The notes under the pieces were generated by a model. It was given only the letters and a program-made list of their open reading frames with translations. It was not told the DNA's origin and ran no database searches. DNA of 18,199 nucleotides, from contig CADFRV010000013.1 of the NCBI GenBank assembly GCA_902836725.1, positions 1 to 18,199 on the forward strand, in the 5' to 3' direction. Position numbers and translations under genes: made by a program. Below, one piece after another: positions 1 through 7,039 of this stretch. The stretch is from Muribaculaceae bacterium (GTDB lineage Bacteria; Bacteroidota; Bacteroidia; Bacteroidales; Muribaculaceae). Numbering within the stretch: position 1 is the first letter of the stretch; the number at the start of each line of letters is the position of its first letter.

Positions 1-2217
1 TTATGACTGTTTTTTACGCAGGACAGATCTGATTGTCACTATGTCGGAGAGGGAAATGGAGGAGGGGAGCAGTTCCTTCAGCTCGTTTGATCCCGCGTCG
101 GCGGGGAGTTGGCTCATGGCCGATGCAACGGCGTTCACTACCGGCGGGGTGAAAATGTCGCCGAGTGTTATGGTGCCGTTGTCAACGTAGTGCATCAGAT
201 GGTTTGTTATGGTGCTTGTCACCAGTGAACGTTCGCGTGCTATCTCCTCGCGGTCCATACCGCGCTGAAAGAGTTCGTAACTGATTTCGTGGCTTGGCTT
301 TTTGGGAGGTTTGGCCTCGGCCTTGGCTTTTTTGGCCCCTTTTTTATCGGCTGCCTGGGCGTTGCCATACCTGCCTCCGCGTGCCACCCGTTTCAGGGAT
401 CCTTCTTTTGTGGCGTCAAGGGCGGCAGTCTGTTTGAATTTGAGGTAGCCGGGAACCGTGAATCCGTGTGTGGCTATGGCCCGGAGCACACTCACATCCG
501 TGTCAAGTGTCTGGCGCGTATCGTTTACCAGTTCGCGCACACGCTGCGATGCCTTTTTGTTGTCGGTCTGCACTTTGAAAGCGGCGGTGAGCGATTGTCC
601 GAAAATGGCGGTGAGCGTATCGGCGAAGTATGCCGCGCCCTTCTTCACACGTTCCGAGAAAGCCTGGTCATGCAGCTGTCCGTATGTGCTTGCGCTTATA
701 TGCTGTATCCACCGGTCGGCGATCTCCACCACTTTCTCCCGCAATCCGAGATTTATTTTCTGCTGTGCCGCCGTTTCCTGTGGATATGAATAACGGAATG
801 TGGAGGTAAGGAGTCTTGACAGTGTTTCCTGCGATGTGACGAGATCGCGGAAACTGAAAAGCTGTATTAGCGTATGGCGGTAATACGCCTGTTTTATTTC
901 CTCAAGCCGTCCGGCGCTGAGACGCGCTTCCTCTTCCTGCCGCTCTATGTATGCCTCTACATTTGGGTCGCATCCCAGGCATGCGTCTGCTATACCGGTG
1001 GCGAGTACCATCCCTTCAAGTGTCTTGCACCTGCTGAGAGCCACGTAGACCTGTCCGGGAGCGAAGGATGCTCCGGCGTCGATGATGACATGCTCGAATG
1101 TGAGACCCTGGCTTTTGTGGATGGTTATGGCCCAGGCGAGGCGCAGGGGAAGCTGTGTGAAAGTACCTTGCACTTCTGTCTCGATGGTGTTTGTAGTCTC
1201 GTTTACGGTATATTTAGCGTTTTCCCAGATTTCCGGTTCTACAGTTATCGGGTCAGTATCCCCCGGACAGAGCACTTTTACGGTTGTACGGTCGGCATAG
1301 ACCACATGGCCTATCTTTCCGTTGAAGTAGCGCATGGCGCCCGTGGAATCGTTCTTTATGAACATTACCTGTGCACCGGTTCGGAGTTCAAGGGACAGTG
1401 GGGTAGGGTAGGAATATTCCGGAAAAGTGCCCTTGACTTTTGCGGCATAACTCATGAGCGGACTTTTTATGCGGTTGAGTTCGCTCAGGTTATAGCGGTC
1501 TGCCATGTGGTTGTGGGTGGTGAGGCGTATGAAGTCGCTCCCTTGCTTCGGGCGGAAAGTGGGGTCTACTCTCTGGTGAAGCAGTTCGAAATCCTCCTTT
1601 GTAAGTCTGTTTTCCCTGACATGGTTCAGCAATGTCACGAAGCGTAGATTCTGCTGACGGTAGACCTTGGTGAGTTCAATTGTCACATACGGGATCTGCG
1701 CCAGCGCACGGCTTCCGAAAAAATACGGGGTTTCGTAATAGGGGCGCAGCAATGCCTCGTCCTGTGGAGTGACAACCGGCGCCAGCTGTTGCAGGTCGCC
1801 GATCATAAGCAGTTGCACTCCGCCGAAAGGGAGGTGTGAGCGGCGGTATTTTCGCAATGCGTTGTCAATGGCGTCGAGAAGGTCAGACCTTACCATCGAT
1901 ATTTCGTCGATCACAAGGAGGTCAAGGGCGCGGATTATGCGCAGCTTGTCTTTGCTGAAAGAGAATTTGTCGCGGTATTCCGATCCGGGAACATAAGGGG
2001 AGAGGGGAAGCTGAAAAAAAGAGTGTATCGTCACACCTCCGGCATTGATGGCGGCCACTCCCGTGGGAGCCACCACAACAATCGACTTGGCGCTCTTGCT
2101 TCGGAGGGTATGGAGGAATGTGGTTTTGCCTGTGCCGGCTTTTCCGGTGAGGAAGATGCTCATTCCTGTGTGTTCCACGAATTCCCAGGCCAGTTCAAGC
2201 TCGCTGTTGTGTTCCAT
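1..2217 (-). CDS. Pif1/RecD-like ATP-dependent DNA helicase with C-terminal HTH
   Basis: Superfamily 1 DNA helicase of 738 residues. Seen: Walker A GKAGTGKT at residues 25-32, motif Ia APTGVAAINAGG (50-61) followed by the Pif1-type TIHSFF, Walker B DEISM (104-108), motif III GDLQQLAPV (140-148), and motif V/VI region near 362-405 with IHKSQGLTF and VYVALSR. These are the Pif1/RecD2 signatures, so 5'-3' DNA unwinding is expected from the family. After the helicase core come about 240 further residues, a Lys/Ala-rich linker (about 620-645) and a helix-turn-helix-like segment (about 645-695, EEIARERSLVTSTITNHL) of the kind found at the C-terminus of many Bacteroidota helicases. The start ATG is at 2217-2215 and the stop TAA sits exactly on bases 3-1, so the gene is complete. 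It lies 147 bp downstream of the pRiA4b-like gene on the same strand, and I see no clear promoter of its own. A role in replication or repair is inference. Confidence 0.93.
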   Translation of the reverse strand: MEHNSELELAWEFVEHTGMSIFLTGKAGTGKTTFLHTLRSKSAKSIVVVAPTGVAAINAGGVTIHSFFQLPLSPYVPGSEYRDKFSFSKDKLRIIRALDLLVIDEISMVRSDLLDAIDNALRKYRRSHLPFGGVQLLMIGDLQQLAPVVTPQDEALLRPYYETPYFFGSRALAQIPYVTIELTKVYRQQNLRFVTLLNHVRENRLTKEDFELLHQRVDPTFRPKQGSDFIRLTTHNHMADRYNLSELNRIKSPLMSYAAKVKGTFPEYSYPTPLSLELRTGAQVMFIKNDSTGAMRYFNGKIGHVVYADRTTVKVLCPGDTDPITVEPEIWENAKYTVNETTNTIETEVQGTFTQLPLRLAWAITIHKSQGLTFEHVIIDAGASFAPGQVYVALSRCKTLEGMVLATGIADACLGCDPNVEAYIERQEEEARLSAGRLEEIKQAYYRHTLIQLFSFRDLVTSQETLSRLLTSTFRYSYPQETAAQQKINLGLREKVVEIADRWIQHISASTYGQLHDQAFSERVKKGAAYFADTLTAIFGQSLTAAFKVQTDNKKASQRVRELVNDTRQTLDTDVSVLRAIATHGFTVPGYLKFKQTAALDATKEGSLKRVARGGRYGNAQAADKKGAKKAKAEAKPPKKPSHEISYELFQRGMDREEIARERSLVTSTITNHLMHYVDNGTITLGDIFTPPVVNAVASAMSQLPADAGSNELKELLPSSISLSDIVTIRSVLRKKQS

Positions 2218-2364
2218 TGATGTGATTATATTGTATATGTCAGGTTCCGGTCATGAAAATGAGGATGTGCCAAAACAGATGGTAAATCGTCCCGGCACAG
2301 CCTCAATAAAATTGTCGGTTATTGTATTGCAGGATATTTGTACCCGTGTGGAGAGCGGGAATTG

Positions 2365-2916
2365 TTATTGGTCGAAAGTCATTTCGTCGAATCCCGCGGC
2401 ATCGAACTCATCTTCATTGTACGAGTCGGAACCGTAAAAATCCTCATCGAAATCCTCTGCTGCCGCAGCGGCCGCTTTAGCGTCGACTTTGGCTACGAAG
2501 TCATCGAGGTCCACGGTCTGTTGCGGCGCTTTGCCGAGTGAAAGGGTGCAGACGGGATCCTTGAGGTTGGTGCCGGGGATCAGTTCTTTCATTTCCATAT
2601 AGAAAGAGCGGTCTGTCATGTAGTCGAACGTGAACATCAGTTTCTGCCCTTCGTCGTCAATGAGGTCCGACAGGGGGGTATCCTCCATCAGATATACATC
2701 CTGGTCCGACGATGTATCCATATCCTCGAGTGTCACTTCCTGTCTTTTTTCCCAGTTTGGCTCGCATATGAAAAACGAGCACAGCTGTGTCTTGTCGAAA
2801 TCCACACTGTCGCAGATAGCATTTTTCAGATCGAGAAAAGTGGCGTCGGCATCAATCTTGATCTCTCTTTTGAAGTTCTCGACTTCATCAGATACTATTC
2901 GGAAATTATATACCAT
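2365..2916 (-). CDS. pRiA4b ORF-3-like / IS1096-passenger (TnpR-like) family protein
   Basis: Protein of 183 residues. The N-terminal part (MVYNFRIVSDEVENFKREI, then FLDLKNAICDSVDF and FFICEPNWEKRQEV) has the layout of the plasmid pRiA4b ORF-3-like fold, often labelled IS1096 element passenger TnpR family. Its middle carries LSDLIDDEGQKLMFTFDYMTDRSF, also typical. The last 40 or so residues are an Ala run followed by a very acidic, Tyr/Phe-containing tail (FDEDFYGSDSYNEDEFD). The start at 2916 is preferred over an upstream in-frame ATG at 3024, because that ATG lies inside the -33 box of a good promoter (-7 at 2993-3000) and would not be in the mRNA. Despite the family's name I see no transposase, inverted repeats or target duplication here, so this is a chromosomal housekeeping-type copy. 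Its biochemical function is unknown. Confidence 0.82.
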   Translation of the reverse strand: MVYNFRIVSDEVENFKREIKIDADATFLDLKNAICDSVDFDKTQLCSFFICEPNWEKRQEVTLEDMDTSSDQDVYLMEDTPLSDLIDDEGQKLMFTFDYMTDRSFYMEMKELIPGTNLKDPVCTLSLGKAPQQTVDLDDFVAKVDAKAAAAAAEDFDEDFYGSDSYNEDEFDAAGFDEMTFDQ

Positions 2917-2951
2917 AAGAATGTTGTGTAATCGTGAAATTGTATAACGGT

Positions 2952-2980
2952 GATCCGCAGACACTCGCCATGCGGAGATC
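2952..2980 (-). other. small leader hairpin before the pRiA4b-like gene
   Basis: On the minus strand the leader contains GATC-T-CCGCA, a 9-nt loop, then TGCGG-ATC: a 5-bp GC stem extended by about 3 bp across a small bulge. It lies between the predicted transcription start (about 2986) and the ATG at 2916. There is no T-tract, so it is not a terminator. It may stabilise the roughly 70-nt leader. Function unknown. Confidence 0.3.
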
Positions 2981-2992
2981 CCTACATCATCG

Positions 2993-3025
2993 CAAAGGTA
3001 AAAATTTCCATCTATAACCCCCAAA
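2993..3025 (-). promoter_or_regulatory. Bacteroidota-type sigma-ABfr promoter for the pRiA4b-like gene
   Basis: On the minus strand, TTTG (3025-3022), a 21-bp spacer and TACCTTTG (3000-2993) match the Bacteroidota primary-sigma consensus TTTG-N19-21-TAnnTTTG. Transcription would start near 2986, leaving about 70 nt of leader before the ATG at 2916. The match rules out the longer reading frame that begins at 3024. Confidence 0.75.
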
Positions 3026-3100
3026 TTATTTTTAATGTTTTTTGAGGAGCACGGGTTCCGTATGTAGTGAGTTACTGTATAACCTGTCGGTCCCGAATTA

Positions 3101-3132
3101 TTTGCCTGTTAGGAGGAATATGAGTACTTTTG
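3101..3132 (+). promoter_or_regulatory. Bacteroidota-type promoter for the first glycosyltransferase
   Basis: TTTG (3101-3104), a 20-bp spacer and TACTTTTG (3125-3132) fully match the consensus. The predicted start is near 3139, giving a leader of only about 13 nt before the ATG at 3152. It is divergent from, but does not overlap, the promoter of the pRiA4b-like gene. Confidence 0.78.
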
Positions 3133-3151
3133 CTCCAAACTTTGACCCAAA

Positions 3152-3979
3152 ATGCCTAAATTATCCGTAATCACGATCAATTATAACAACTGCGCGGGGC
3201 TTGAGCGCACGTTTGAAAGTGTAATACCTCAGCTTTGCGGGGATATTGAATATATAGTGATAGACGGAGCCGGCGGGGACGGCAGCCGTGAACTGATAGA
3301 GAGGAATGCAGACGCCCTGGCCTATTGGTGTTCGGAGCCGGACGGAGGTATCTACAACGCCATGAACAAAGGGGTAAGGCATGCGAAGGGGGAGTATCTG
3401 CTATTTCTCAATTCCGGTGATTTCCTGTGTGGCAAGGATGTGCTTGCCAAAGCGCTCCCTATGCTGAAAGAGGCCGATATCGTGTATGGCGATCTGATAT
3501 ATCAGGATCCCGCCACGGGTGAGAGACGCGAGGAGACAAGTCCCGACACTATCAATGCCGATAAGCTGCTTACCGGTTCGTTGCCGCATCCGTCGACTTT
3601 CATAAAACGTCAGCTCCTGATCGACACTCCCTATAACGAAGATCTGAAAATCGTGGCCGATTGGGAGTTCTTTGTGAAGAAAATAATGTGGGAGGGGTGC
3701 TCAACCCGTCATCTGCCCTTCAGCATCAGTGTGTTTATGGAGGACGGTATCAGCTCGCGTGCGAAAGAGCTGCGTAACCGGGAGCGGACCCAGGTGATAA
3801 AACAGTTGTTCACCCCGGCGATAATAAGTGTCTGCGAGGAGTGGCGCGCTCTTGTGAAGAATCTGCAGCCGGAGTTTATTGAAATCGGCAAGACACGCAA
3901 ACTTTACAAGCGCGTGCGCCCGTTGCTGCGGTTTATCATCCGTGTAAACTCGCTGGTGTCGTCGAAGCGTTACTCTTGA
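3152..3979 (+). CDS. family 2 glycosyltransferase (WcaE-like type)
   Basis: Inverting nucleotide-sugar glycosyltransferase with a GT-A fold, 275 residues. The N-terminus LSVITINYNN is the first GT2 beta strand. VIDGAGGDGS (36-45) is the nucleotide-binding loop, in the WcaE-like form with Gly where many members have Ser. EPDGGIYNAMNKG (62-74) is the diagnostic GT2 subgroup motif, and NSGD (87-90) stands at the metal-binding DXD position. There is no membrane segment, so it should act at the cytoplasmic face on lipid-linked or surface glycan precursors. The start follows a consensus promoter by a short leader. It converges with the next glycosyltransferase, 15 bp between stop codons. The sugar donor and acceptor cannot be read from the sequence. 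No flippase, polymerase or priming transferase is in the window. Confidence 0.92.
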   Translation: MPKLSVITINYNNCAGLERTFESVIPQLCGDIEYIVIDGAGGDGSRELIERNADALAYWCSEPDGGIYNAMNKGVRHAKGEYLLFLNSGDFLCGKDVLAKALPMLKEADIVYGDLIYQDPATGERREETSPDTINADKLLTGSLPHPSTFIKRQLLIDTPYNEDLKIVADWEFFVKKIMWEGCSTRHLPFSISVFMEDGISSRAKELRNRERTQVIKQLFTPAIISVCEEWRALVKNLQPEFIEIGKTRKLYKRVRPLLRFIIRVNSLVSSKRYS

Positions 3980-3994
3980 TCCGCGATGTGCCGG

Positions 3995-5089
3995 TCAGAC
4001 GGTTTGCCGGTATAGATCTGCGGTTTCCTGTGCCGTCTTTTCCCACGAAAAGCGTTTTAACCGCTCGGTTCCCTTTTGGATCAATGCGGAGCGCAGTGTG
4101 CTGTCGCACACTATCCCCTCTATTGTGGCTTTGATGCTGTCTATATCGTATGGATCGAAATATCCGGCGGCGTCTCCCGCTATTTCCGGGAAACAGCTTG
4201 CATCGCTCAGCGCGACCGGGCACTGCGATGCATACGCCTCCAGAATCGGTATGCCGAACCCTTCATAAAGGGAGGGGAAAACGAAGCAGATGGCATTCCG
4301 GTAAAGTGTGGCAAGCTGGTTGTCGCTGACAAACCGGCTTGTGACGGCTCCGGATAGGCCGAGTTTACCGATAGTCTCCGCCTCGCTCTTTGAAAAGTTC
4401 TTGCCGGTGCATACAAGGCAGATTTCCGGATATGCCTTGTGCAACAGGGCGAATGCCTGCAGAAAACGGTCGAAGTTCTTGTAGTGGAATCTCTGGCCTA
4501 CGTACAGTATGTAATGCCGGGGCAGTCCCGGGATTATTTCTGCCGACTGCGGTCTGATGTTGTGTCCGTGATATATCACTTTGATCCTTTCCTCGGGGAT
4601 GCCGTAGATATCCATCACATCTCTTTTCGTGCAGTCGCTGATAGCTATTATTTTGTCGGCGTTTGTAATGGTTTCCTTTTTCTGCGCTATCGTAGGGTCA
4701 TCTTTTCCGAAAAGTTCCGGAAATTTCTCATATATCATGTCATGGACTGTGACTACATATGGCCGTTTCAGCTCCCGCAGGAAATATGGATCGAAATATG
4801 TGGGGTGGAAGAGATCGAATTTTCCACGGCGCAGTTCACGAATGTTCTTCCAGTCGTTGATTTTCATGTACAGCCGTTCTTTCTTTTTGAATTTCGGCAG
4901 GGAGATGCTGTTGAAATGCTTCTCTCCCGTTTCGCGCGAGGCTTTTTTCAGAAAGAAATTGTCTGAGAATACCACATGGCTGGAGACATTGATATCCTCC
5001 GGCATCCGTTTCATTATTTCCACGAAATATCTCGAGATGCCACCGAATCTCTGTATCGTGAATATCTGGTGGTCAAAAAATACATTCAT
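3995..5089 (-). CDS. family 4 (GT-B) glycosyltransferase
   Basis: Retaining glycosyltransferase of the GT4 family, 364 residues. Seen: N-terminal acceptor-side domain beginning MNVFFDHQIF with the GGISRY glycine loop at 16-21; the hinge region VIYHGHNI; the C-terminal donor-binding domain from HYILYVGQRFHYKNFDRFL; and the EX7E motif in EGFGIPILEA (Glu276 and Glu284) that contacts the nucleotide sugar. The length is normal for the family and no segment is missing. The relatives I recall with this layout include mannosyl- and rhamnosyltransferases for O-antigen or exopolysaccharide, but the specificity is inference. The ATG at 5089 lies about 40 nt below a TAACTTTG box on the minus strand. The gene is divergent from the next GT2 gene and convergent with the preceding one, so each of the three is transcribed separately. 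Confidence 0.93.
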   Translation of the reverse strand: MNVFFDHQIFTIQRFGGISRYFVEIMKRMPEDINVSSHVVFSDNFFLKKASRETGEKHFNSISLPKFKKKERLYMKINDWKNIRELRRGKFDLFHPTYFDPYFLRELKRPYVVTVHDMIYEKFPELFGKDDPTIAQKKETITNADKIIAISDCTKRDVMDIYGIPEERIKVIYHGHNIRPQSAEIIPGLPRHYILYVGQRFHYKNFDRFLQAFALLHKAYPEICLVCTGKNFSKSEAETIGKLGLSGAVTSRFVSDNQLATLYRNAICFVFPSLYEGFGIPILEAYASQCPVALSDASCFPEIAGDAAGYFDPYDIDSIKATIEGIVCDSTLRSALIQKGTERLKRFSWEKTAQETADLYRQTV

Positions 5090-5136
5090 CAGACTTGAAA
5101 GTTGAAACTGCGTTTATGCGTCATGCAAGCGGGCTA

Positions 5137-5144
5137 CAAAGTTA
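5137..5144 (-). promoter_or_regulatory. -7 box (TAACTTTG) for the GT4 gene
   Basis: CAAAGTTA on the plus strand reads TAACTTTG on the minus strand. I see no TTTG at the expected -33 position (about 5165-5168), so the match is half-consensus. A start near 5130 would give a leader of about 40 nt. The box coincides with the -33 region of the promoter pointing the other way. Confidence 0.5.
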
Positions 5145-5173
5145 GCAAAAAATAACGTTTTTATGTACCTTTG
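5142..5173 (+). promoter_or_regulatory. promoter for the second GT2 gene, overlapping the GT4 promoter
   Basis: TACCTTTG (5166-5173) fits TAnnTTTG, and TTAG (5142-5145) stands 20 bp upstream as a 3-of-4 match to the -33 TTTG. Transcription would begin near 5180. This rejects the in-frame TTG at 5171, which lies inside the -7 box, and supports the ATG at 5201. Confidence 0.55.
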
Positions 5174-5200
5174 CATAGTCTTTCAGTAGCAACCCGATAT

Positions 5201-6223
5201 ATGAATCCAGTCAGACCAAAGATAAGTATTATAATTCCAGTATATAAAGTTGAGAAATACATAAGAAAATGTATTGAATCTGTAGCTGTACAGACTTTGA
5301 GGAATATAGAAATTATCCTTGTTGATGACGGGTCCCCTGACCGCTGCGGCGAAATCTGTGATGAATATGCCGCATCAGATCCGCGGATAAAGGTAATACA
5401 TAGGAACAACGGTGGACTGTCTGCCGCGAGGAATACGGGTTTATCAGCCGCGACAGCAGGCATAATCGGTTTTGTAGACGGCGATGACTGGGTAGAACCT
5501 GAGATGTTTCAGCAACTGTATGATGCCATGTGCCGCACCTCCGCCGATATGGCAGTTTGCAATGTGTGTTATGATTTTGTAAACGAGAGGCGTTCTGATG
5601 AGTCCACAGCCACTGTGGAGCAGGTTTTTGACAGGGATACGGCGATAGAGATGCTGCTGTTTGACAGGAAGATGCATAACTATGTGTGGAACAAGATTTT
5701 CAAACGGGAGTTGCTTACGGTTTATTTCCCGGAAAATCGTTCGTATGAGGATGTGCATGTAATGATCAAGTGGGTTGCAAATATCCGTAATATGGTGCAG
5801 ATACCTTTTTGCGGCTACCATTATGTGCAGCGTATGGGTAGCTATCTGCATAATGCAGATCTTGCGAGATATGTCTCGCGGGTCAATGCGCTTGAAAGTC
5901 AGGTCGGATTTATTCGTGAGAGCGGTCTGGCGCCTGATATAAGAAAGGATTATTATGCTTATGTTATCCGGCAGGTATTATCGTGTGCGAAATATATGGT
6001 TCGTTCTTTGCCTTTCGATAAAAATATGGCCGATTGCATGGAATATATTGTCAGTTTTGTAGTACCTCTCGCAGATGAAGCCGCTGCGTTGCTGAAACCG
6101 AAACAGAGGCGGAGGTTGTCTCTTCTGATTAATCACCGGTATCGTTTCATGGTTTTGATGCGGCTGGGTGGTATGTTCCAAAGGCTCGGATTCAAAAAGG
6201 GATCGCCGGTATGTTATGAGTAA
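5201..6223 (+). CDS. family 2 glycosyltransferase (EpsJ/CpsJ-like)
   Basis: GT2 enzyme of 340 residues. ISIIIPVYKVEKYI (9-22) opens the GT-A domain, VDDGSPD (41-47) binds the nucleotide, NNGGLSAARNTGL (69-81) is the classic GT2 stretch, and DGDDW (93-97) holds the catalytic metal-binding aspartates. The C-terminal third is basic and helical, as in exopolysaccharide side-chain transferases. The chosen ATG follows the predicted transcription start by about 20 nt; a longer reading from TTG at 5171 would start within the promoter. The first 120 bp or so are visibly richer in A+T than the rest of the gene and its neighbours, which could mean transfer or simply early-codon bias. The specific sugar is unknown. 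A strong hairpin terminator follows the stop codon. Confidence 0.93.
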   Translation: MNPVRPKISIIIPVYKVEKYIRKCIESVAVQTLRNIEIILVDDGSPDRCGEICDEYAASDPRIKVIHRNNGGLSAARNTGLSAATAGIIGFVDGDDWVEPEMFQQLYDAMCRTSADMAVCNVCYDFVNERRSDESTATVEQVFDRDTAIEMLLFDRKMHNYVWNKIFKRELLTVYFPENRSYEDVHVMIKWVANIRNMVQIPFCGYHYVQRMGSYLHNADLARYVSRVNALESQVGFIRESGLAPDIRKDYYAYVIRQVLSCAKYMVRSLPFDKNMADCMEYIVSFVVPLADEAAALLKPKQRRRLSLLINHRYRFMVLMRLGGMFQRLGFKKGSPVCYE

Positions 6224-6236
6224 GCCTCTGTTATGG

Positions 6237-6280
6237 TAATAAAAAAACCGCCTGATACTTTTTCAAGCGGTTTTTTATTA
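6237..6280. terminator. bidirectional intrinsic terminator
   Basis: TAATA7CCGC (6237-6251) pairs with GCGGT6ATTA (6267-6280) around a 15-nt loop. The GC core is flanked by an A-run on one side and a T-run on the other, so it can end transcription both from the GT2 gene (plus) and from the Lrp-type gene (minus), which converge here. Confidence 0.85.
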
Positions 6281-6295
6281 TCGGCGGTTTACCGA

Positions 6296-6763
6296 TTATT
6301 TCTTTGTGGTCACGGGGAGTGCGCGGCTGAATACCTCGCGGAATGAGACGAGGGTCTCTGTGCGGAGCAGTCCCAGGGGCTGAAGTTTTTCGTGTATGAG
6401 GTGGAGCAGATGCTCGTTGTCGCGGGCATAGAGCTTCACGAGCATATCGTATTCGCCGGTGGTGAAGTGGCATTCAACAACTTCAGGAACATCATAGAGT
6501 TTATCCACAACTTCGTTGAATTTGTCAGGTTCTTTGAGGAATATGCCTACAAATGCGCAAGTATCGTACCCAAGGGTAGTAGGTTTGATGAGTGCCCGTG
6601 AGCCTTCGAGAATGTTGGTTGCCTGAAGTTTAGCGATGCGCTGATGGATAGCGGCGCCGGAAACGCCACATTCGCGTGCGATTTCAAGGAATGGCTTTCG
6701 GCCATTGTCTACCAGCATCTGAAGAATCTTGGTGTCGAGATTGTCAATGTGTAAGCGTGGCAT
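6296..6763 (-). CDS. Lrp/AsnC family transcriptional regulator
   Basis: DNA-binding regulator of 155 residues, the usual size. Residues 5-60 form the AsnC-type winged helix-turn-helix (LDTKILQMLVDNGRKPFLEI, then CGVSGAAIHQRIAKLQ as the recognition region). Residues 68-145 form the RAM ligand-binding and oligomerisation domain (CAFVGIFL, VVECHFTTGEYDMLVKLYA, LHLIHEKLQPL). Members assemble as dimers to octamers and usually respond to amino acids; the ligand here is unknown. It has an isolated position with a long leader (about 165 nt from the best -7 box at 6929-6936), which contains an inverted repeat. Autoregulation is common in the family but not shown here. Neighbouring zinc-uptake genes are divergent and need not be targets. 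Confidence 0.94.
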   Translation of the reverse strand: MPRLHIDNLDTKILQMLVDNGRKPFLEIARECGVSGAAIHQRIAKLQATNILEGSRALIKPTTLGYDTCAFVGIFLKEPDKFNEVVDKLYDVPEVVECHFTTGEYDMLVKLYARDNEHLLHLIHEKLQPLGLLRTETLVSFREVFSRALPVTTKK

Positions 6764-6849
6764 AACTTTTTACTTTACCTTTAGTTTAGTTGTTGTTTAA
6801 TATTCCCTTTTGTTTGTACAACGGTCACTCAATGTATGAAACAGCAGGG

Positions 6850-6880
6850 CGGTTGTTACCATTTTTTAATTACACAACCG
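6850..6880 (-). repeat. 7-bp inverted repeat in the Lrp leader
   Basis: CGGTTGT (6850-6856) and ACAACCG (6874-6880) are perfect inverse complements with a 17-nt AT-rich spacer containing ATTTTTTAAT. It lies between the predicted promoter and the Lrp-type start codon. It could be a leader hairpin or an operator bound by the regulator itself. Confidence 0.4.
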
Positions 6881-6928
6881 ACATGTTGCCAGTTTCAGTT
6901 TTGTGCCTGTTGTGGTATTAGTTCACTA

Positions 6929-6936
6929 CAAAATTA
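6929..6936 (-). promoter_or_regulatory. -7 box (TAATTTTG) for the Lrp/AsnC gene
   Basis: CAAAATTA on the plus strand is TAATTTTG on the minus strand. At the -33 position (6956-6959) the minus strand reads TTCG, a 3-of-4 match to TTTG, with a 19-bp spacer. It would produce a long leader of about 165 nt. Confidence 0.45.
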
Positions 6937-7024
6937 GAAAAAAGTTTTTTAATTACGAAAATCGAAACGTGAAATTTATAGCCTTTAATAAATTACAAAG
7001 CGGTTGGTATTGATATTTTTTTGT

Positions 7025-7032
7025 TAATTTTG
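7025..7032 (+). promoter_or_regulatory. -7 box (TAATTTTG) ahead of the structured element
   Basis: TAATTTTG fits the consensus; the -33 region shows TTGG at 7004-7007 with a short 17-bp spacer. Transcription would start near 7039, just before the stems at 7087-7192. It would produce either a separate small RNA or a roughly 220-nt leader for znuA. Confidence 0.45.
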
Positions 7033-7039
7033 TAGATAA

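Larger units (their letters stand above)
6764..7024. other. AT-rich intergenic region, Lrp leader side
   Basis: No gene is supported here. The stretch is AT-rich, with poly-T and poly-A runs. It contains an 8-bp palindrome TTGTACAA at about 6814-6821, a 7-bp inverted repeat at 6850-6880 and a minus-strand TAnnTTTG box at 6929-6936. Short reading frames across it have no start context and no recognisable protein features. Confidence 0.5.

Noticed and set aside
2266..2299. Inverted repeat TGTGCC/GGCACA between the two leftmost genes as a terminator
   Set aside because: Only 6 bp with a 22-nt loop and no T-tract on either strand.
289..2541. Several plus-strand open frames of 65-257 codons opposite the helicase and the pRiA4b-like gene
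   Set aside because: They are antisense shadows of genes with clear family motifs and have low-complexity, Cys/Arg/Ser-heavy translations without recognisable domains.
2365..2916. Insertion element suggested by the IS1096-passenger family name
   Set aside because: No transposase, terminal inverted repeats or target-site duplication is visible around the gene.
2917..3024. N-terminal extension of the pRiA4b-like protein starting at 3024
   Set aside because: The ATG lies in the -33 box of a consensus promoter, so it would not be transcribed.
5096..5185. Invertible promoter between the two glycosyltransferases, as in Bacteroides capsule loci
   Set aside because: The short matching segments (TGAAAG/CTTTCA and ATGCAA/TTGCAT) are only 6 bp and unevenly spaced, and no recombinase gene is nearby.
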